Source: Cucumis sativus
Lineage: Eukaryota > Streptophyta > Magnoliopsida > Cucurbitales > Cucurbitaceae
DNA length: 64,000 nucleotides
Assembly: GCF_000004075.3 (NCBI RefSeq)
Contig: NC_026656.2
Location: 434,001-498,000, forward strand
Direction of reading: 5' to 3'
Part shown: piece by piece, positions 35,675-48,448 of the stretch
How positions within the stretch are numbered: the stretch's first letter is position 1
How the letters are laid out: each line of letters begins with the position of its first letter
Position numbers and translations under genes: made by a program
The notes under the pieces: generated by a model
What the model was told of the DNA's origin: nothing
Seen by the model: the letters and a program-made list of their open reading frames with translations, nothing else
Database searches by the model: none

Positions 35675-38404
35675 TTAGAGTGCCATCTCAGCTTGCAGAG
35701 CAGCGAGTTCGTCCTCTTCAGCAGTTCTCTTTTGAGGAGCAGGGCGTGCAGGAACTCGGCCTCCCGGGACTGAGACAGGTGCAGCAGGAGCTGTTGATGC
35801 TGGTTGCAGCAGTTGCTCTTCCAACTCCGCACTTTCTAGATCTTCAAGCTCTGCCTCCAATTCATCCTGAGTACCACCACAACCACATCCTTTATTGAGA
35901 TGAGATAATATATAAAAGCTTACAAACCTCAACATACTATTCAAAGATTAACTACCTCATCGAAATCAGCTGCAGCACCAATTGGAGCTGATAACGCTTC
36001 CTGTATCTGTTTCATATTCTCAGTCTGCTCGTTGATCTCATCCATCGTCTTGTCTACATCATCAATATTCCTGAACAACAAAGCTCCATATAAGATGTGC
36101 ATGTCTAACACTTCACGATAAAAACTTTACACAAAATTTCACAAGCATTTTTCAAAAGCTGCTGTCAATCGAAGCCTGTTAGCCTAATATCAATAAGTTC
36201 AGGTATGTTGTAAAGCTTTTCTTTTTATAATCCGGCAAAGTAAAAAGAAAAACCAACAATAAACTAGGATCTACAGTAAACCAAATGAGCGAAAGTAAAG
36301 CAGGCGTACGTTGCTTTCTGCATTGCCTTCATTGCAGATGCTCCTGTTCGGAGAGCATCTACAGTCTCCGTTGTAGCTTTTGCCCCTTCTAACATAATCA
36401 TCTGCAAAAGTAAGAAATTTTTTTTATAAAGTTAACAAACACTTCCATGAATTGTAGTTATAGGGAGTAAAAGAAAGAAATTGATGTCTCATCAATCTGT
36501 AAAAATAACAACATCAACTCACTTGATCATGGATGCGCAATTGGAAATTTCCAAGCTGCTCTATTTGCTGTTCATAAAGCCTTTTTCTCTTCAAACATTG
36601 TATAGCCGCTGGAAACAAATTATAATGAATAAGAATGGACACTCCTAAAAACAGAAGCCAAATAGAACATAATAATATACTGAATTACATAAGGTTTGAT
36701 CTATGATGGATATTTTATATAATTCAGTATCAGTAATCTATTAGGTCCAATCTAATTAATTAACTATGTAAACTCGATTTTTATATATAACCTCTAAGAT
36801 TTACAAATAGTTGATTAATTTTCAGACGTTAATTTTTGTATAGAACAAATATTTAATTCCTAAACATAACTATTCAATATCCAAGGCCTCTAAGATATGG
36901 ACAAAAGGTAAAATAGGGAGTTGAGGATAAGCAAAAACAATGGTAACAATGATTCTGATAAAAATATATAAAAAAGAAGAATGAAAAGGGAAAATATAGA
37001 TTAAAAAAAAGGCAAACAGAACAATCTCCAAAGCTACAGTTCTCAACAAAAGAGACAAAGAACAAAAAAAATTAAACTGTTTGAAAACGATCACCCAAAG
37101 CTACTAATAATGATAAGAACAAGGCAAATCTAAAAAAAAATCCAAAATGGACAGAAAGCGAAAACGAAGCATTGAAGTAATCAAGGCTACAAATCTTAGC
37201 CATACACAACCCTATTATAAAGGAAATAGAAAGGTTACAGTTCAACTGCAAGCCATAAAGACAGTAGCAAAAGCCAGAAAAGCACAAGGCAGAAAGACCA
37301 ACCATGCAAGCCTATCTAGCAATTTTACTGATATAACAGTAAAACCTTGACTCTATACAGAGTCCTGAGATTAACATGGACAATTTTCATACGATCAAAA
37401 TTAATTTCATTGAGATACAGAGTCGAAGGATTCCTTGAAAGATTCTCCTAATAATAATGAACAAAACTGTATACGAAAGACAGCATTAAAAAGTTTCTGC
37501 AGATTATCACATTGCAAAGGATTGACATATGCACAAATTGCAATACCAAATCATGAGAAAACAGATATGGTGCTACCAAAAATTTTACACCTAAGAGCGA
37601 ACAAGATAGGTATTAATGAAATCTTATTCACACGTCACACATATAAGAAATGCTAACAAAGCAAAAAATCCATACTGCTACTGTACTCACAATTTCAGAC
37701 CATACCTCGTTTATTCTTCCCTCTTGTGAATTCTTTTGCTCTTTCGACCTCTGCAGCTGCCTTCTTCACAAGAACATTCTCTTTCTTCTCCAGCATTTCA
37801 AGTGTCTAAACAGAGAATTACAGACAATAAAAAAGAGTACCCAGAAACATTGGAATCAATTACGAAAAACTTTGCAAGACTACAAAAGTCTATGCAATCA
37901 CAATTACAATCATTTCGGACATGATTTCAATTATCTATTCTTTCATTATGGTAGCATAGAAAAATAACAAACAATTAACTTACATAAGTGTAATTTCACC
38001 TAAAACATATCGATTACCATTCGCAAAACAAAAAAAACAAAAAAAAGTAACAATTAATCCAATTCAAACACGGAAAAATTTTCAACCGGAAACCACCACT
38101 TGACCAAGTAAAAACCAAATAAACACTAATACACGGTCAAGGAGACGTGAGAACTAATCAAACCGATGTCCTAAACACTGCCATTTAGAAAAGATGAATG
38201 ATCGAGAAGTCAAGCATACATCAAAATTGTTGAAATAGAACAAGAGCTCAAAACAAACGACACACAAGAAAATATCGTTTCCATGAAAAGAATATCAATC
38301 TAAAAAACTAAAATCACAAAATGAGGCCGCACCTCGCTTAGCTTTTCTAACGTAGCCAAAGCATTGGCTTCTTGTTTAGGTTTACCAAAAAGCCTGTTAA
38401 ACAT
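35675..38404 (-). CDS. VPS32: ESCRT-III subunit SNF7/VPS32
   Basis: Six coding exons on the minus strand, in order 38333-38404, 37706-37805, 36523-36608, 36310-36401, 35956-36070 and 35675-35866, encode 218 residues. The protein begins MFNRLFGKPKQEANALATLE, has a basic N-terminal helical half and an acidic C-terminal half (DELEAELEDLESAELEEQLL), and ends DELAALQAEMAL, which resembles a MIT-interacting motif. SNF7 is the main filament-forming ESCRT-III subunit in multivesicular body sorting and membrane scission on endosomes, disassembled by VPS4/SKD1. Length fits the plant family (about 213-220). All splice junctions are in phase. The promoter to the right carries several GGCCCA/TGGGCC motifs. 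The matching Arabidopsis gene, At2g19830, lies near the OZF1 and MIOX2 genes. Confidence 0.95.
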
Positions 38405-38819
38405 TGTCGATGCAAAGCAAATGGAATCCTCTCTCGATCTTCTACAACAACGAACAAAATAAGATTCAAACGCTTAGTTTCAACCTGCGGATTCAACATC
38501 AAGAATAAGGAAAAGGAAAAGGAAAAAGTAATCAATGTGTACCAAAAATCGAGAAACCAGGGAGATTGAAACAGAAAGATGAGAATCCAAAAGGAATTCA
38601 CAAAACGGAGAATGAATCGAAAGATTCAATGAAAAGATTTGAAGTAGAATTGTAGAAAGGGTTTGTCAGACGCTCCAGAAAACGGAGGTCGAAGATTTGG
38701 AGTTCCCTTTCTCTTCAAGTCGCTGTTTCTTCTCCACGCGGCAATCTACTTATTGGTTTCCGTTCATCAAATCAAAACTCCCAATTTTCACTCCGCCAAT
38801 TCTATTTAAATGAGAATTT

Positions 38820-38935
38820 GGGCCGAGCTCAATACATATTTTCATTACAGGCCGACTATGAATCGGCCCAAACTCCCAGTTGAGCTCCTGGACATGTATA
38901 TGGGCCGAACTAGTTAGCATACCTACAAGCCCACT
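38820..38935 (-). promoter_or_regulatory. SNF7 upstream region with clustered site II-like motifs
   Basis: TGGGCC near 38820, GGCCCA near 38866, TGGGCC near 38902 and AAGCCCA near 38928 cluster 400-530 bp upstream of the start codon. They match the TGGGCC-type elements of the ribosomal-protein promoters. Confidence 0.45.
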
Positions 38936-40332
38936 ATGAACTAGCAAATAATAATCAATTCAATGAAAAAATAGATCACTCCACTTAGTCTCATGAATAA
39001 GTTATAACCTTCAATAAACTTTTAGAATTCTAGGTGGAATAGACCCTGTATTTCTCTCTACTCCTTCGCGCTCAATGACATACCAAGATGCTCGATTAGG
39101 AGAAATAGGGTAAAACATTGAATGATTTACTAACCGTTTAACCTCAAATCACTTCGGTTATATTCATAACCCTTCCAAAGTTTGTTATTAATCATTACAA
39201 ATCAGTTTAATGTTTCGCTCTCCACTAATAAACATTATTTTGCATACCACCCTAATATTGAATAACTAATTAAAAGTATCTTTTCAAATAAGTATCAACA
39301 TGTGATGGGAAAAAAAAAAAAGGAGGAAGAAGAAGAAATATGATAAGAATGTATATGATCGTAAAAGGTGATGATGAAGGATGAGAATTGAAAAGAAAAA
39401 TGATGATAAAAGGTGGAAGAAAAAAATAGGGAGGAAAGTAGGAAAAAGAGAGCATCAACTTTGGCAAAAGGGAGAAAGGAAATGGGATGATAACGACGAG
39501 AAGAAAATAAAAATCAAAATGTCTTCCACTGCGATTAATTAAAAGAAAATTTGTTGGAGGTTTTCATATAGAGTATGGTATATAATATTATAAAAGTAGA
39601 CGTGACAATAATTTGAAATCTTAAAAAGCTTTGTAATAGAAGTTACCAATAATGTCAATTAACCATAGTCTTGAACCATCATGTGTGTTTTAAAAAAAAA
39701 AAATCAACAAGGATATACATATGCTTTGTAAAGTTGAAAATCGTAGTCAAATAGTATAGATCATATGAATTTAGTTGCTCGTTGTTTCGCTTAGGGTAGA
39801 TAGCCATTAGTCGAGGAAGTTTTATGGGTGTTCTTTGATGTGTGGAACCTTGTTTGTGTGTGTTTGTGTATGTTTTCGCCTTTTTCAATTATAAGTGTAC
39901 ACACAATTGAGTTAGTATATTAAGTTTAATGTGCTTCAAACTTGTATCATCGTTATAACTAGAAACCAAATAGTGACTTTTCTGAACGGTTCAAATGTAG
40001 TTAAATTACTCTTCAAATATTTTATCGAAACCCAACGTTAAAAAGTTCACTCTTTTAATGAATTGTAGAGTAAATTTCGTATTATATGTTTTCATTCTTT
40101 AAGAACAACAAAGGTTGATTATCTTCTAAAATTTCATGACTTCCACATTCTTTAACCATGCATAAATTTGTTTATTTTGCTAAGTCACATTTTGGATGCA
40201 TGGTTTTCTTTTTAAAAAAATCATTTATTCTAATATAATTTTTTTGACAATTAATTTAACAAAAACAAAATTTATAACACTTTAAGTGTCAATATTTTGT
40301 CAAATGTTCGGTTTTTATAAGCTCCCTAAAAC

Positions 40333-40360
40333 TTATTATTATTATTATTATTATTATTAA
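40333..40360 (+). repeat. (TTA)n microsatellite
   Basis: About nine TTA units in AT-rich intergenic DNA. Confidence 0.9.
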
Positions 40361-43324
40361 ATTAAAATATTTACAAGTTAGTAAAGTTTTGGATTATATC
40401 GATGATAGAAATTGATTTCTATCACTATCTATTAATTCTATGATGTCTATCAATGTTAGAATTTGAAAACTTTGATTTATGTTGAAAATATTTTTTTCAA
40501 ATTTGCTTTTTTGTAGGGTTCTTCAAACCTATGTAAAATAAAATTTTGTTGTGTAGAAAACGGTGAATTTGAAATTCTGAATAGATGAAAATTGACAAGC
40601 ACTAGAGTTACCGAAGGTGACCGTAACTTCATGACTCAATAATCTCCATCACCTTCTCTTCCTTTCCTCGTCTATCTAATCACTTTTCTTTGACTCTTAA
40701 ATTAACCTAACCTTTTCTTATAACTTTGCATTGTCATTTTTTTCTTTTTTCTTTTTTGTCTCTTTGGTAAACTCTCCTACCTACAAATCCAAATCATTTC
40801 ATTTTGGGATAATAAAACTTGTGTTCTTTCCCTTTAATAACAAAAATAGTTCTTTTAATAGCAAAAATGTTAAAGAAAAGAAAAAAACATTTATCCACTA
40901 CTGACAAGAATAAGTGAGAAAACAACTCATACATTAAAAAATAACTTTCAATCAAATGGATCGATAATACACGTTACAAATTGAAATGTAATATATGTTT
41001 TAACGTGTTAAGTTATGTTGAAGTTGATATCGTCGAATCAAAAAAATATGTTGATTAATAATTTGTTTTGTTAATTAATTAATTATGTTAAATTGGAATT
41101 TGATTAATGCAAACATGATTGAACTTAAATTCAATCACTATCCATGTAAAGTATAATAATAAAAGAGAGAAAGAAAACAAAGAAGGAGAGGGCGGCTTAG
41201 AAAAAAATAGAATTATGATGATTATAAGTGCTTATTTGGGCATGGCTTTTGGACCATAATTTGGTCTTATTTGGCTTTATTATATACTCTCTTTTGAAAG
41301 AGGGTTTTAATCCCAAAATCAAACTTAGTATTTCAATTTGGTGTTGACACGTTTTGATAATATTTAATTAAGTGATGGCTTTTCAAAAGTTGGTCCCTTT
41401 TTTGTGGTAACTTTGGCCAAAATGCCAAATCAATCAATCAAACTACCATTCACTACTACCACCTCTAATAATAGGATAATATTACTTGTGAATAGTGTCA
41501 TCATAATTTTATAAATATACACATAAGATGCAAATTATTATACCATTAATCACAAAGTTTAATTAACTTTGAAGTTCAATTATACGAAGTTATGGTTACA
41601 CTTTATGCATCTTGAGTGTTGTGCTAGAGCTATGATTTAAGAAAAAGAAAATGAAAGTTTCCAAATGACTACTAATCAATATGGAAGTTTGAATGTAGAG
41701 ATCGTATGAAATTAATTGTTTAAAATTATAAGTTTATTCACGAAAAAATAGTATAACAACAAAATTAGTTTAATCAAGAAGTGTTGAAAAACATGAGTTA
41801 TCAAGGACAAAACGAAAATGAGATTGTAAAGCATGAAAACATTTTTAAAAAAAATAAAAGAGTTGGAATGAGTTTTATATTACAAATTAGATCCCAACTC
41901 CCAACGTTCTATCCAAACATGGGTTTGAAATTACATAACATTACAATTTCATACTATTACCGACCACTAAACACCCTTAAAGATTTAAGGGGCATTTGGA
42001 GCAAGAATTATCTTAAAACTATATAAAATATAATCATCTTTTGCTACATTCAATACTACTCTATGCATTTTCCAATTCACTACATTTAACATCATTATTT
42101 CAAAACTTACATTTGCTATAGGTATCACTACTTTATATTCATCGTTTTGTATTTTTTACTATAGTACTTATTGTTTCATTCTCAAACTAAGATAATCTAC
42201 ATCACCTGAAACACATACTATTATAACTGAAGCTGAAATAATGTACTCTTAAACACTATATAATAACTTTTTGTTTGGAATCGTACATTAAAAGTTCGTG
42301 TAACTTAACATGAGATAATTGAATTGAATGGAATGGAAGAAGATATAAAAAGAGTTGGAGTCAAAGTAAGAGTCAAAATAGGTTATCACTTATTTGGTTG
42401 CTCTCTTTTTTTTTGAAAGCAATAAGAATGAATGAGAACCGTATGATTCTAATCTTCGTTCTCATTGATCATTCAAAGTCTTTGTCAGTAAGGCTTTCCC
42501 AATTCTCAACCGCACAAATTTCAGTCTCCCTATGGCCCAACAAATTCACATACATTTCTTTTTCAAACTAAATCTATTTCTTTTTCTTTTATATATATTT
42601 TTATATTTAAAAGTTTATTCAATTTTAGCGTGTGTAATTTTAATTAAATTATCCAATTTTAGTATTCCTACCTTCTATAAATCTTAAATTTAATTATTGA
42701 TTTTAGCTCTAAAATGGTTACATTCTATTATGAGTATTTCAAATTATAAGTAGGAGGGATTTTAGACTAAATAACATAATCTAACACTTGAATACAAACT
42801 ACACTCTAAGATTCAAATGGTTTTGGAGGTTGAAATTTCCTAGTGGCCTTGACTAAGACTCTCATTTTGTGGGATAGATAGGCGTGTAATAGAATTTAGT
42901 GTAATCTTATTATAAAAGAAAGCTAAATTTCACTCTCAAATGTGTTGTATTAGGCATTAGAGAGATTGTAAGGAGCACAATAACACACCAACAAGTTTTC
43001 CTTTTGATTACAAATCATGTATTTCTCCTTTCTCTAAACAAATCAGTCGAAGTTGTAACACAAATGGAAGGGTAATGAATTGAATTTGTGGTAATAGGGT
43101 TGTATAAACTCAATAATTGATTTTAAATTAGAAGAAAAATGGATGGGTTAGAAAGTGGTGTTGAATTATTTAGCATAATGAGAATTGAGGGGCACCAAGA
43201 AAATGGGCAGAAGAAGAAGATATGAAGAAAGATTTTGCAATCAAGAAAGCATTCCCCACATCAATTAAATAAAATAAAACAAAAGACTTTGTCTAAAAAT
43301 TGAGCAAATTAATGTATAATGATG

Positions 43325-43354
43325 GAAGAAATGAAGAAATGAAGAAATGAAGAA
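43325..43354 (+). repeat. (GAAGAAAT)n minisatellite
   Basis: Three full 8-bp units and a partial fourth in tandem. Confidence 0.85.
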
Positions 43355-46300
43355 AAGAAAAAGGGGACTTAAATGCAACTGTCCCAAACATAGCCTAACT
43401 CCAACTCCATTATTTACTTTTTGTCAGTTGAAATCAAGACAATCCTAATTGGTCTTTGACTACTCACCTCACCCATTCATACTTTATCCTCAACACTTTC
43501 TTCTCTTTTTTTTTTTCCTTTCTTTCTTTTAATATAACAATTATTTTAATTCATTCAATAAACTTTGTACTCTTGTTAATTATACATATTTAAAGTTATT
43601 TCAGACTTATTTATAACATTAATGCTTTCATTTCAAAAAGAAGAAAAAAAAAATGTAGGATTTGACCAAAACAAAAGGAAAACTACAGAAAAAGTTTGTT
43701 TGTTTTTAGCAACATCTATCACTATTGGTTGTAAAGATATTGTTGGCACATATTTGGTCTTACCTTCTAGTTTGTTCTAAAATCACCTTCAAAAAAAACT
43801 TCCATTTGTTCAGTATTCTTTTACACTTTTAAATTCGTACACTTAAAGTGTTTGGTTCAACGAACCACACCACATCTTATTTATCTTTTGTATGAAATTA
43901 TCTACAAATATTGTTCAATTTTGACAATGTTAGTGTCGTTTTGGCGTAACTTGATTATCACCCCTATAATTAACTCGGTAACCTAAGACTTAAGGTTGTA
44001 TGACTTCTTATTTTAGAATCAAACTTTAAAGTATCTTACATTTATGTTTGATCGGAATATGTATCTTTTCTTAAACGAATACATTTGTTATTAAAAATTA
44101 AAAAAATTTGGACTGAAACAGATAAATGTTAATGGATAAGTTTGAATAGATAAAAGGCAAGTAAGTCAATACTAATATTTATTACATTCCCACTAAGAGA
44201 GATTTTCGTTTCTTATATTGCTCTTAAACGATAGGATTGAGATATAATTATAGTGAGATTAAATACTAATTATAGAAATCAATTTAATGCCATATTGATT
44301 ATTTCTTTTGGTATAAGTAAGAAAAGGGAATAGGGTAGGAATGAGATAACAATTGGTATTTGAATTTGCCAAAATGATTCAATTTGATGTCGAATATGGA
44401 TGAATCTAGTTTTCTATGTTACAAAAATAAAAAATACACTAAATACACTAACAAACAAAATTATTCTACCTTCATTTTATTTTTTGTCAAACATAAACCT
44501 AGAATAACTATGAAACGTTTAATTTAAATTAAATGAAAAAAAAAATGCGACGACGAAGACTTTCAAGTGTTTAAGTGTGAACCCTATCTAATTTTCGTAA
44601 TATATTAAAATATTTGAAAAATATCTGTTTTAAGTTAAGTCTAAACCCTTTGTTATAAGTTAAATGTGTATACTAAGATTATAATATCATAGGTTAAAAA
44701 TCATACCATAACAAACCCTTTGACTAGAGGATTGGTTTATTGCTATACAAAGCCAATATTCATTCACATAATATAACAACTTCTATATGACTCAAAAATC
44801 TTATTTTGTCACTTAGTAGTTAGTAACAATTTCAATAAAACTATGATTTAGTATTGGTTAATTAAATTATTTTGAAAGTTTAAAATAAAAATTATTTGTT
44901 TTCTAAATTTGATTTTTTCTTTCTTCTTTTTTCAATTTTTACCACATCGAGAGATCGTACCCTTAAATACTTGATTTACTAATCACAAAAATATGATTTA
45001 TAAGTTTTGCTTACATTATAATTCACTATTCCATTACGTGAATGTACTAGGGATGATTATGCGTATCAGTTTTTTTTTCTCGCTGTTATTTTTTTTTCTT
45101 TTGAAAAAAACGAATATCCTACCGTCATCACGATATGATCACCCTAATGCAATACGTAAGATGCAACATGAACAGTGAGTTATTGAGAAAGTTATAAATC
45201 ATACTTTTGTAAGGAGTGAGTTGTCAATCATAAATAGTCTCGGGAGGGTCATTAGTACAAAAGAGAGTTCTCCCTCTCTCTTGTATATATGTGTACTTAT
45301 TCGTCCCATTTGGTCATGCGTTAGTCTAATTCAAGCTACACATTTTCATACAAAATGTAAAAGAAAAACTTGTTTTAGAAAAGGAAAACTTACCCATTTC
45401 TTTTTTCTTCAACAAATCTTCACAACATTCTTGTTTTTTTTTTCTCTCTCTCACATATAACTTATTTTTCTTCTCCTTCTCCATCTTCCTATTCCTCACC
45501 CTTTTCTTTCTCTTATCCAATCCTAGTTTGAGTACCATAACTCTAAATTTTTATTTCTCTAGTATATAAACATATCATTTTGTTAAAATAAACTTGTATC
45601 AAATGAAATATGATTAAAATATGATATTGAAACACGATCACTCCATATAGTCCCAAATTGTACAACAAAATGAAAAGTTAACACTTTTTTTAACTTGATA
45701 AATTTCTAGTAAGAGAATTAAACATTGTCTTATTTAAAAATTACACTTTAATTAATTTAAGAATTAAACTTTAATTAATAGTGTTTAGTACCTGAGTTGA
45801 ATGAGATGAAATTAATATTTAACATTTAAAAATTATTTTTTTTAAAAAAATGTGAACAAATTTTGAGGACCCAAAATATACTTTCATTAATGTGGTTACC
45901 AAAGTTTGAATGAAAATGTGGGACTCACACTAAACCCTAAAAATTTAATTACAAATTCAATTCAAATAGACATGATGGATCCTATTGTTTTTTGACTCTT
46001 ATATTTTAATTTTTAAATATTAGATATGAGTTTTTTTATTATTAAAAGTAAAATTGTTCAATTCAATTCCAATCCCATTCCTATTCCTTTTGGATTGGGA
46101 TCTTAAAAAAATCTTTTTGTACTTTAGGCAAAAGAGGATTTAAGTAAATGTGTCACCCCAATTAATGCCTTAATTATGGCTACTAACCCAAATTATCACA
46201 AACATTCATTATAATTTATCAACTTAATTAATGAGAATTAGTTGTACAAAAAAGAAGAAAACAAAAATTGAAATTACAGTAACAACATCATTAGCATTTC

Positions 46301-46862
46301 AATACATTTATAAATAATATATATATATATATTGTTAATCTTCTTTTTTTTTCCTTAATACAATCATAAAGAGTTTACAACTCCACAAAATACAGTAATA
46401 ACGATTGAAGTGTGTGAATTTGCTAAGACCCTGTACAAAAAGAAAAGAAGATACCCATTCCTTTTCTTTTCTTCTTCTTCTTCTTTTACTTTTCTTTTTT
46501 TCTTTTTTTTTTTTTTGAACTACCTCCTTCTTTTGATATATGTTCATCTTGAAAATTCCCCAAGAAACATAACAGATTTGATTCTCCAATCTCTCAATCC
46601 ATTTCCACACCCATCCCCCCTAATTTTTAATATTTACAGAGAATCTTAAAAAAAAAAAAAACTTAGCATGTTCTTCCAAATTGAAAAGATTCAAATTCTT
46701 CTCTATCTGATTCTGATACTGTTATAATTATAATCATGAAAACAAGCGGAAGAAAGCTTGGTTTTAATGGAGCCAAAATGGAATCAGAGACGAACCTTTT
46801 TCGTTTTCTTTTCATTCTTTTTTTTTTTTTCTTTTTGTTTCTGTCAGCACCAATGGTTTGAT

Positions 46863-48053
46863 TTACTGGAGGAGCTCTGAGATCCAATCGACATCCAGAC
46901 CTCCGGCACCACTGCTGTTTTTGTCCTGATCACCGCAGCCAACGGAGTTCTCCTTCCTTAATTTCTCGAACATTTTTGCACGAAGGTCTCTTCCGGACTC
47001 CACTCGCTCCATTGCCGGTTCCTCTCCGGTACCCAGGTCCCAGAAATCGAGATATCGGATACCTGGAGGAGTTGAAGTTTCTGGAAGGGTAGATAAACCG
47101 GGTCGAGTGGTGGATTCCTTTGGAGATCCGAATACAGGAGATCCGACTTGAACATTCCACGAGGAAGAAGAAGAAGAAGGAGATGGTAACTTACAGAGTT
47201 CCTTATTGAGTTGTAAATTTCGAAGTGATGCAACCATTTCTTTGATCGAACTTGGTGCGTGAGGTCGATTTAGTGATTTAATAATCGGTGATTGAGGTGG
47301 AGATTCAATTCGAGGAGATACTGGTGGCGATGTTCCTGGAGATGATAAATAGGGCATTTGTTTTGCACAGGCCTCGATTGCTTGTCGGAGAGGCGATCCA
47401 TCGTACGAAGGGATAGAGCTCGTACTCCGAGGACTTTGTTGAGGCAAAACCCTAAGTTGCTCCGGTGTATGAGCAAAGAAACAAACTCTCCTCCGGCAAC
47501 TCGTCCCATCCTTGCACGGCTGAGTCCGATAACGAGCCGGATGAAGCCAGCACTCAAAAACTCCATGAGCAAACTCACACGCATCCCCTTTCACACAGCT
47601 TCCCTTCCGAAAATCCGCACACGCCGTACCTGAATAATAATACCTCCTCGGATCTCGCCGGCGAGCCTTCTCGCCAGGATGAGCAAACGGACACTCGGTC
47701 CAGTCATGCGATCTTCCTCTCGTACACTTTTTAATTTTAAACTCATACATTCGAAACTGATCAGAGGAGTAGGCATCCAACGGAGAATCTATCTCCTTAC
47801 CCGAAACATCAATATCCGAGTCCATCTCCGCCTCATTAGACGGAAGATACCGCTTCAACATCGCTAATGCTTCCTGTAGATAATAAGGAGAGTACCCACC
47901 ACCGCTAGAACATCCGTCACACTTGACAGACCCGCTGCTACCACCACTTCCCGGCGAATGACTGTACACATCCATCCCGGAATCCTCCAGAAACGACCAC
48001 TGTGGAATCTGAACCGTTGGATTCGTGCGCTTGGGCTGCTCGCCAACGATCAT
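46863..48053 (-). CDS. Arginine-rich tandem CCCH zinc-finger protein (OZF/TZF type)
   Basis: Intronless, 396 residues. The N-terminus has [14 protein letters not shown] and [11 protein letters not shown]. The plant RR region C-x5-H-x4-C-x3-H spans 110-125, followed by two CCCH fingers: C-x7-C-x5-C-x3-H at 145-163 and C-x5-C-x4-C-x3-H at 180-195, separated by 16 residues. This is the plant RR-TZF layout. The conserved segments [11 protein letters not shown] (274-284) and [16 protein letters not shown] (344-359) match Arabidopsis OZF1/OZF2 (AtTZF2/3), and At2g19810 lies in the syntenic interval. Such proteins bind AU-rich RNA, shuttle between nucleus and P-bodies or stress granules, and act in ABA, jasmonate and oxidative-stress responses. 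All zinc ligands are present. ABRE-like motifs lie upstream. The protein is slightly longer than the Arabidopsis ones because of Ser/Pro-rich and Gly-rich stretches. Confidence 0.94.
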   Translation of the reverse strand: MIVGEQPKRTNPTVQIPQWSFLEDSGMDVYSHSPGSGGSSGSVKCDGCSSGGGYSPYYLQEALAMLKRYLPSNEAEMDSDIDVSGKEIDSPLDAYSSDQFRMYEFKIKKCTRGRSHDWTECPFAHPGEKARRRDPRRYYYSGTACADFRKGSCVKGDACEFAHGVFECWLHPARYRTQPCKDGTSCRRRVCFFAHTPEQLRVLPQQSPRSTSSIPSYDGSPLRQAIEACAKQMPYLSSPGTSPPVSPRIESPPQSPIIKSLNRPHAPSSIKEMVASLRNLQLNKELCKLPSPSSSSSSWNVQVGSPVFGSPKESTTRPGLSTLPETSTPPGIRYLDFWDLGTGEEPAMERVESGRDLRAKMFEKLRKENSVGCGDQDKNSSGAGGLDVDWISELLQ

Positions 48054-48163
48054 TTTTGCCTTTGTTTTCTCTTAGATTTTGTTCTTTTCTTCTTCTTTAG
48101 CTTCTGTTCCTTCTTGGGGGAGAAGAAGGAGATTGTTGGCTAATCCACCGGCATGGTCCCTTC

Positions 48164-48170
48164 ATTTATA
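48164..48170 (-). promoter_or_regulatory. TATA box of the CCCH gene
   Basis: Minus-strand TATAAAT about 110 bp upstream of the start codon, giving a pyrimidine/purine-biased leader of roughly 80 bp. Confidence 0.5.
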
Positions 48171-48401
48171 ATAAATAAATTAATATATCAAAAAGAAAAA
48201 TAAAAAAGAAGAAGAAGAATTGAATGAACTACGATACTAACCGTAGTTAGTTTCTACCCAACCATGGTTAAAAAGATATATATCTCTTTTACGTTGTTTT
48301 TCTTTTTCTTTTTCTTTTTCACCACGGTTAATCCGTACATGTGGAAACGCCTTAACGACACCGTTTTTCTTTAAAGTTAAGACAACGGCTTACAATACCT
48401 C

Positions 48402-48448
48402 CACGTGTCAAACCTTATGATATAGCTGGGCCATTCCTTTGACGTGGC
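48402..48448 (-). promoter_or_regulatory. ABRE/G-box pair upstream of the CCCH gene
   Basis: CCACGTGTC (G-box core 48402-48407) and GACGTGGC at 48441-48448 lie 350-400 bp upstream of the start codon. Two ACGT-core elements this close form a classic abscisic-acid response unit, consistent with known stress induction of OZF-type genes. Confidence 0.55.

Larger units (their letters stand above)
38940..46862. other. Gene-poor AT-rich intergenic region
   Basis: About 8 kb without a convincing gene. It holds a (TTA)n run at 40333-40360, a possible dispersed repeat copy near 40370-40500, an 8-bp tandem repeat (GAAGAAAT)n at 43325-43354, pyrimidine-rich stretches near 45420-45500 and 46450-46520, and an (AT)n run at 46316-46332. 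I looked for plant microRNA hairpins and tRNAs and recognised none. Confidence 0.5.

Noticed and set aside
39300-39470. Possible coding region or microRNA precursor in the purine-rich stretch
   Set aside because: Low-complexity purine sequence without a foldback or a known mature microRNA.
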